NCBI GenBank assembly: GCA_041396705.1
Contig: JAWKYB010000002.1
Location: 558,001-622,000 of the forward strand
DNA: 64,000 nucleotides
Origin: Alphaproteobacteria bacterium
Lineage (GTDB): Bacteria; Pseudomonadota; Alphaproteobacteria; CALKHQ01
Reading direction: 5' to 3'
Part shown: positions 59,261 to 64,000 of the stretch, piece by piece
Layout: each line of letters opens with the position of its first letter
Position numbering within the stretch: position 1 is the first letter of the stretch
Notes under the pieces: model-generated
Told to the model about the DNA's origin: nothing
Seen by the model: the letters and a program-made list of their open reading frames with translations, nothing else
Database searches by the model: none
Translations under genes and position numbers: made by a program

Positions 59261-60627
59261 AGGCCGCCGACAGCCACGTCTTCCACCGCCACGCCGGGCT
59301 GCAGCTGCCGGTCGCCGCGCGCGGCGACGGCGCCTGGATCGTCGACGCCGACGGCCGCCGCTATCTCGACGCCTCCGGCGGCGCGGCGGTGTCGTGCCTC
59401 GGCCACGCGCATCCGGAGGTGATCGCGGCGATCAAGGCGCAGCTCGACGCCATCCCCTATGCCCACACCGGCTTATTCACCACCGCGCCGATGGAGGCAC
59501 TGGCCGATCTGCTGGTCGCGACGGCGCCGCGGCCGGCCGATCCGGCCCGGCGGCTCGACCGGGTCTATTTCGTCTCCGGCGGCTCGGAGGCGATGGAGGC
59601 GGCACTGAAGCTGGCCCGCCAGTATTTCCTGGAGATCGGCCAGCCGCAGCGCCGCCACGTGATCAGCCGGCGGCAGAGCTATCACGGCAACACCCTGGGC
59701 GCGCTGGCCGCCGGCGGCAACCGCTGGCGCCGGGCGCCGTTCGAGCCGCTGCTGATCGAGACCCACCAGATCGCGCCCTGCTACCAGTATCGCGAGGCCC
59801 GCGCCGGCGAGGCGGCGGAGGCCTATGGCCGGCGCGCCGCCGACGCGCTGGAGCGCAAGGTGCAGGAACTGGGGCCGGAGACGGTGATGGCGTTCCTGGC
59901 CGAGCCGGTGGTCGGCGCCACCGCCGGCGCGGTGCCGGCGGTGCCCGGCTATCTCGCCCGCATCCGCGAGATCTGCGACCGCCACGGCATCCTGCTGGTC
60001 TTCGACGAGGTGATGTGCGGCATGGGCCGCACCGGCTGGCGCTATGCCTGCGCCGAGGACGGCGCGGTGCCGGACCTGCTCGCGATCGCCAAGGGGCTCG
60101 GCGCCGGCTACCAGCCGATCGGCGCTGTGCTGGCCGGCGCCCACCTCTACGACGCCATCGCCGCCGGCTCCGGCTTCTTCCAGCACGGCCACACCTATAT
60201 GGGCCACGCCACCGCCTGTGCCGCCGCGCTGGCGGTGCAGCGGGTGATCGACCGCGACGGCCTGCTCGAACGCGTGCGCGCGCTCGGCGACCGTCTCGAC
60301 CGGCTGCTGCACGACCGGCTGGGCCAGCACCCGCATGTCGGCGACATCCGCGGCCGCGGCCTGTTCCGCGGGCTGGAGCTGGTCGCCGACCGCGACGGCA
60401 AGGCGCCGTTCGATCCGTCCCTGCGGCTGCATGCGCGGATCAAGCAGGCGGCGCTTGCCCGTGGCCTGATCTGCTATCCGATGGGCGGCACGGTCGACGG
60501 CGTCGCCGGCGACCATGTGCTGCTGGCGCCGCCATTCATCATCGATGAACACGAAGCTGCCATGATCGTGGACACCACTGTGGCGGCGATCGACGACGCG
60601 ATCGGCCAGGTCGGCGCCCGCGCCTGA
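59257..60627 (+). CDS. class III PLP-dependent aminotransferase
   Basis: This 456-residue enzyme has class III features: LDASGGAAVSCLGHAHPEVIAAI near the start, YFVSGGSEAMEAALKLARQY, SYHGNTLGALA, the FDEVMCGMGRTGW segment binding PLP, and Lys279 in IAKGLGAGYQPIGAV forming the Schiff base. The substrate may be an omega-amino acid, diamine or ectoine-type compound, with an alpha-keto acid acceptor. The start overlaps RidA by ATGA. It is followed by a TAXI-type binding protein gene, so the operon may import and deaminate an amino compound. Confidence 0.9.
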   Translation: MKAADSHVFHRHAGLQLPVAARGDGAWIVDADGRRYLDASGGAAVSCLGHAHPEVIAAIKAQLDAIPYAHTGLFTTAPMEALADLLVATAPRPADPARRLDRVYFVSGGSEAMEAALKLARQYFLEIGQPQRRHVISRRQSYHGNTLGALAAGGNRWRRAPFEPLLIETHQIAPCYQYREARAGEAAEAYGRRAADALERKVQELGPETVMAFLAEPVVGATAGAVPAVPGYLARIREICDRHGILLVFDEVMCGMGRTGWRYACAEDGAVPDLLAIAKGLGAGYQPIGAVLAGAHLYDAIAAGSGFFQHGHTYMGHATACAAALAVQRVIDRDGLLERVRALGDRLDRLLHDRLGQHPHVGDIRGRGLFRGLELVADRDGKAPFDPSLRLHARIKQAALARGLICYPMGGTVDGVAGDHVLLAPPFIIDEHEAAMIVDTTVAAIDDAIGQVGARA

Positions 60628-60690
60628 CCGCGGCCGCCCGGCGCGAACCCTGCCCGGGGGCTCCCGGCGCGGGTTGCGGATTGGAAGACG

Positions 60691-61686
60691 ATGACACGAA
60701 CCCGTTCCACCGGACGACCTGGCGGCCTGCTGGCGGCGGCCCTGCTGGCGGTCCTGCTGGCGGCCGGGGCGGTCGCGCTGGCGCAGGAACCCCGGTTCGT
60801 GACCATCGGCACCGCCGGCGTCACCGGTGTCTACTACCCGGCCGGCGGCGCGATCTGCCGCATGGTCAACCCCAACCGCGCCGAGCACGGCATCCGCTGC
60901 TCGGTGGAAAGCACCGGCGGGTCGGTGTTCAATCTGCAGGCGCTGGAGGCCGGCGACCTCGACCTGGCGCTGGCGCAGTCGGACGTGGCCTATCGCGCGG
61001 TCCACGGCGACGGCGCCGATTTCCCCGCGCCCGCCCCCGACCTGCGCGCCGTGTTCTCGCTGCATCGCGAGCCGTTCACCGTGCTGGCCCGCGCCGACGC
61101 CGGCATCGCCGCCTTTGCCGACCTGGTCGGCAAGCGGGTCAACATCGGCAACCCCGGCTCCGGCCAGCGGGCGACGATGGACGTGATCATGCAGGCGATG
61201 GGCTGGACTCTGGACGATTTCGCCGCGGTGGCGGAGCTGAAGTCGACAGACCAGGCCCGCGCCCTGTGCGAGGGCGAGATCGACGCCAGCGTATTCATCG
61301 TCGGCCATCCGTCGGCCTCGGTGCAGGAGGCGACGGCCGCCTGCGACATCGTGGTGGTGCCGGTGACGGGGCCGGAGATCGACGCGCTGGTCGCCGCCCA
61401 CCCCTACTACGCCGCGGCCACCATCCCCGGCGGCATGTACCGCGGCAACGATGCCGACGTGCCGACCTTCGGCATGGTCGCGGTGCTGATGACCACCGCG
61501 CGCGCCGGCGACGACGTGATCTACGCCATCGTCTCGGCGGTGTTCGACAACCTGGACGACTTCACCCGCCTGCATCCGGCGCTGGAATCGCTGAGCGCGG
61601 CGGCGATGGCCCGCGACGGCCTGGTCGCGCCGCTGCATCCGGGCGCGCGGCGCTACTTCGACGAAGCCGGCCTGAGTCCCGAGTAA
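60691..61686 (+). CDS. TAXI family TRAP transporter solute-binding protein
   Basis: This 331-residue protein has a signal peptide (LLAAALLAVLLAAGAVALAQ) and begins FVTIGTAGVTGVYYPAGGAICRMVN, the start typical of TAXI binding proteins. Other matches are LDLALAQSDVAYRAV, VNIGNPGSGQRATMDVIMQAM and ATIPGGMYRGNDADVPTFG. TAXI proteins deliver substrates to fused DctQM permeases, which are not encoded next to it. It follows the aminotransferase by about 63 bases and shares its strand. Confidence 0.9.
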   Translation: MTRTRSTGRPGGLLAAALLAVLLAAGAVALAQEPRFVTIGTAGVTGVYYPAGGAICRMVNPNRAEHGIRCSVESTGGSVFNLQALEAGDLDLALAQSDVAYRAVHGDGADFPAPAPDLRAVFSLHREPFTVLARADAGIAAFADLVGKRVNIGNPGSGQRATMDVIMQAMGWTLDDFAAVAELKSTDQARALCEGEIDASVFIVGHPSASVQEATAACDIVVVPVTGPEIDALVAAHPYYAAATIPGGMYRGNDADVPTFGMVAVLMTTARAGDDVIYAIVSAVFDNLDDFTRLHPALESLSAAAMARDGLVAPLHPGARRYFDEAGLSPE

Positions 61687-62078
61687 TCTCGCCCGGGTGG
61701 CGCAAGCGTCTGGCACACCTGTCGCCGCGGCCTGGCGGCGCCGGCGGGGCGGATGCACGGGAAACGCGCAGCGAGTTCTTGCATTCTAGTAGTATTACCA
61801 GGACATGACCGCTTGTTACTTTTGCGGTCTATTCGTCCATTGCCCGCGTCGGCCGGCGTGTCCGGCTATACATCCGGCCGGTGCCCGTCCTTATAGTTAA
61901 TGCCGGACTTGATTTTGTTACAAATTCTGACCAAAGGCATTATTGACTTTTTTGTAAGAGTTCCGAATTATCCTTGCGGATGAACGTCCTGCGCCGACGT
62001 CGGCCGCCAAGTCGGCCCGGGTGCGGGAACAGGCCGTGCCGGCCCGCACCGGGCACGGCATCCGCGGGGGAAGATGCG
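61687..62078. other. AT-enriched intergenic region before polysaccharide genes
   Basis: This 392-base gap is the most AT-rich part of the window, especially 61780-61975. It holds a strong promoter (61943-61971) and no credible open frame. The change in base composition at the start of a glycosyltransferase locus may mark the edge of an acquired or variable surface-polysaccharide region. Confidence 0.55.
61943..61971 (+). promoter_or_regulatory. sigma-70-like promoter for polysaccharide genes
   Basis: TTGACT at 61943-61948 is followed after exactly 17 bases by AATTAT at 61966-61971. It stands about 108 bases upstream of the glycosyltransferase start in an AT-rich stretch, the best match to a housekeeping promoter in this window. 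Confidence 0.6.
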
Positions 62079-63173
62079 ATGCGCGCGCCGCGCCTGTCCA
62101 TCATCGTGCTGTCCTATAACCGGATCGAGGCGATGCGCGATTGCCTCGCCAGCATCCGCGCGCTCGATTATCCCGACGTCGAGGTGGTGGTGGTCGACAA
62201 CGCCAGCACCAACGAAGCCCCCGAGATGATCGCCCGCGAATTCCCGGAGGTGCGGCTCTATCGCGCCGAACGCAATCTGGGCATCTGCGAGGGCCGCAAC
62301 GCGGCCGTGCGGCTGACCACCGGCGAGTATCTGTGGGTGCTGGACAACGACATCACCATCGTCGACCCGCAGGCCGCGCGCCAGCTGGTCGCGCTGCTGG
62401 AGGCGGACCCGAGCCTGGGCGTGATCGGCGGCGAGGCGGCGCTGGACGCCCGCGGCCGCGTGGTCGGCACCAAGGACCTGCGCATGACGGTGAACGGCAT
62501 GGTGCGCGGCCGCATGCTGCTCGACCGGCCGGCCTGGGCGCTCGCGCGCACCAACATGCTCGAAGGCTGCAACATGTTCATGCGCCGGGCGCTGTTCGTC
62601 GAACTCGGCGGCTTCGACCCCGGCTGCCTGTTCCACTGGGACGACAACGACTTCTGCTATCGGGTGGAGCGGCGCGGCCTCAAGGTCGCCGTCGTCGGCC
62701 GCTCGCCGGTGGTCCACCACTATGTCGGCGCGGCGCGCAAGCTGATGCCGTGGCGCAACGGCCGCAGCCGCATGTACTTCGTGCTGAAGAACTATCCCTG
62801 GTGGCAGATCGCCGCGCTGCCGCTGCTCGACCTCGCCTTCCTGTTCAATCCGCTGAACCCGGTGCGCTTCGTCGACAAGGCGCGCCGGCTGGCCTTCGGC
62901 GGCAAGAGCGGCGTGGTCACGCTCGACGCCGACGCCGAGGCCCCGCGCGGCCGGCCCGACTGGGCCGGCGCCGCCCGCCGCGCGCTGGCCTATGCCGAGA
63001 CGATCCTCGCCGGCTATGTCTACCTGCTGCCGACCGCGCGCGCGGCCTTCGCCGCCCGGCGTTCCCCGCCGGACAGCCTGGCCGCCACCGACATGTCCGC
63101 GCTGCACGCGCCCGCGCCGCGGCCGGACATCGACGACGGCGCGATGGGCTGGCCCAAGGTCGTCAACGGCTAG
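62079..63173 (+). CDS. glycosyltransferase family 2
   Basis: This 364-residue enzyme has the GT-A fold: LSIIVLSYNRIEAMRDCLASIRALDYPDVEVVVVDNAST, then the nucleotide-sugar binding LWVLDNDITIVD (DxD-type) and FDPGCLFHWDDNDFCYRVERRG (acceptor/base region). ATG at 62079 follows a GGGGGAAG site. The C-terminal part has weak hydrophobic stretches (WWQIAALPLLDLAFLFNPL and AYAETILAGYVYLL) suggesting membrane attachment. It probably adds a sugar to a surface polysaccharide or glycolipid. First gene of a locus continuing beyond the window. Confidence 0.88.
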   Translation: MRAPRLSIIVLSYNRIEAMRDCLASIRALDYPDVEVVVVDNASTNEAPEMIAREFPEVRLYRAERNLGICEGRNAAVRLTTGEYLWVLDNDITIVDPQAARQLVALLEADPSLGVIGGEAALDARGRVVGTKDLRMTVNGMVRGRMLLDRPAWALARTNMLEGCNMFMRRALFVELGGFDPGCLFHWDDNDFCYRVERRGLKVAVVGRSPVVHHYVGAARKLMPWRNGRSRMYFVLKNYPWWQIAALPLLDLAFLFNPLNPVRFVDKARRLAFGGKSGVVTLDADAEAPRGRPDWAGAARRALAYAETILAGYVYLLPTARAAFAARRSPPDSLAATDMSALHAPAPRPDIDDGAMGWPKVVNG

Positions 63174-63227
63174 CCCGAACCTGCCGGGGCAGTTAGCCTC
63201 CGGCCCGCAACAAGGAGTGTGATCGAG

Positions 63228-64000
63228 ATGGCCCCCGCACCCGCGCTCGATATCGCCGCGATCCCGTCCCCGGTGCTGATCACCGGCGGCGCCGGCTTCA
63301 TCGGCCGCTACCTGGCCGAGGCGCTTGCCCGGGCCGGCAAGGCGGTGACCGTGCTCGACGACCTCAGCTGCAAGAACTCCACCTTCGACTGCCCGCAGAT
63401 CCGCCGCGCCCAGGCCCGCTGCGTCGAGGGCTCGGTGTTCGACGAGGCGCTGATGGCGGCCGAGGTGGCGGCGCACCGCACCGTCGTCCATTTCGCCAGC
63501 GTGGTCGGCGTCGAGGAGACCATCAGCCGGCCGTTCGACACCATCGACAACCTGCGCGGCACCATGCACCTGGCGCGGCTGCTGACCGCCGACCACGTCG
63601 CGCTGTTCGCCTCGTCGGCCGACGTCTATGCGCTGCATTCGCACATGTACGACCGGCCGATGCGGGAGGACGACCTGATCGTGCTGGAGCGCCCGGAGGT
63701 GAACCGCTGGGTCTATGCCCACGTCAAGGCGCTGGAGGAGAACCTGATCGCCAATGCGGCGGCGCGCAGCGTGGTGATCCGCGTGTTCAACACCTACGGC
63801 CCGATGATGGACTATCCGGCGGCGAAGCGGGTGATTCCCCACTTCATGGCCAACATCATGGCCGGCGAGCCGATGCGGCTGAGCGGCGACGGCAGCCAGC
63901 AGCGCAGCTTCTGCTATGTCGAGGATACGGTCGGCGGGATGATGCTGGCGCTGGCCGAGGCGGCGCAGGCCGCGCCGGATGCGGCGAAGCCGTTCGCCGC
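63228..64000 (+). CDS. NAD-dependent sugar epimerase/dehydratase, N-terminal part
   Basis: The frame starts at ATG 63228 after a GGAG-type site and is still open at the right edge (about 257 codons). It has the Rossmann motif LITGGAGFIGRYLAE, the conserved HFASVVGVEETI and FASSADVY segments (catalytic Ser region), and YAHVK (YxxxK) with the catalytic Tyr and Lys. Such enzymes convert nucleotide sugars, for example UDP-glucose to UDP-galactose or GDP-mannose derivatives. It follows the glycosyltransferase by 54 bases and should act in the same polysaccharide pathway. Confidence 0.88.
   Translation, partial: MAPAPALDIAAIPSPVLITGGAGFIGRYLAEALARAGKAVTVLDDLSCKNSTFDCPQIRRAQARCVEGSVFDEALMAAEVAAHRTVVHFASVVGVEETISRPFDTIDNLRGTMHLARLLTADHVALFASSADVYALHSHMYDRPMREDDLIVLERPEVNRWVYAHVKALEENLIANAAARSVVIRVFNTYGPMMDYPAAKRVIPHFMANIMAGEPMRLSGDGSQQRSFCYVEDTVGGMMLALAEAAQAAPDAAKPFA

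Noticed and set aside
1..64000. tRNA, rRNA, CRISPR arrays, insertion sequences or prophage genes
   Set aside because: No cloverleaf-type sequence, regularly spaced repeats, transposase or integrase could be seen in either strand.

Overview
The window is very GC-rich, almost fully coding bacterial DNA with clear alphaproteobacterial hallmarks: an ECF sigma factor with a ChrR-type zinc anti-sigma factor, the nitrogen-PTS cluster rapZ - EIIA - HPr - ahcY followed by a DivL-type kinase with tyrosine in place of the catalytic histidine, several TRAP/TAXI transporter genes, and a perfect parS palindrome. It looks like a Rhodospirillales-type organism and an origin-proximal part of its chromosome (inference). 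No rRNA, tRNA, CRISPR array, prophage or insertion sequence was seen.

Layout. 1-2.5 kb: sugar isomerase (partial), zinc-type dehydrogenase and propeller lactonase, a small carbohydrate operon. 2.5-7.9 kb: chrR and the ECF sigma gene, divergent from a four-gene membrane-lipid operon (FAD oxidoreductase, DUF1365, CFA-synthase-like methyltransferase, DUF3833). Both directions carry the same TGATCC-N16-CGTA promoter-like element, so this looks like a singlet-oxygen/lipid-modification regulon of the furan-fatty-acid type. 8.1-12.8 kb: a complete sugar ABC importer. 12.9-18.9 kb: SnoaL-like/SDR pair (with a related promoter element), class II amidotransferase, cupin, VOC protein, and a two-subunit dimethylformamidase-type hydrolase whose large subunit is frameshifted. 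19.0-24.6 kb: rapZ-EIIA-HPr-ahcY-divL. 24.7-29.8 kb: frameshifted Gfo/Idh oxidoreductase, IclR regulator and a second sugar ABC importer lacking an ATPase. 29.8-38 kb: MarR regulator, methyltransferase, MBL hydrolase, MFS, ferritin-like protein, dapB, MFS with a proline-rich tail, Sel1/peptidoglycan-binding protein. 38-47.5 kb: cell-surface and secretion region with a two-partner-secretion pore protein, a LapG-like cysteine protease, a molybdopterin dehydrogenase subunit, ParDE and three tandem paralogous secreted proteins of an unrecognised family. 47.6-53 kb: two Bcr/CflA-type exporters and a DctPQM TRAP importer. 53-58.7 kb: RTX protein, methyltransferase, parS, lipoprotein, bifunctional penicillin-binding protein. 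58.7-61.7 kb: RidA, class III aminotransferase and TAXI binding protein. 61.7-64 kb: start of a surface-polysaccharide locus (glycosyltransferase, sugar epimerase running off the edge).

At least four genes show apparent single-base frameshifts inside short G/C runs (DMF-hydrolase, Gfo/Idh, an MFS N-terminus, RidA). All are easily repaired by one-base edits, so uncorrected homopolymer errors in the assembly are the simplest explanation, but real decay cannot be excluded.

The strongest candidates for something new are the trio of N-terminal-cysteine secreted proteins (45.5-47.2 kb), the HPr with aspartate at the regulatory serine site beside a missing hprK, and the dual-promoter lipid-oxidation regulon with a possible satellite operon at 13-14 kb.
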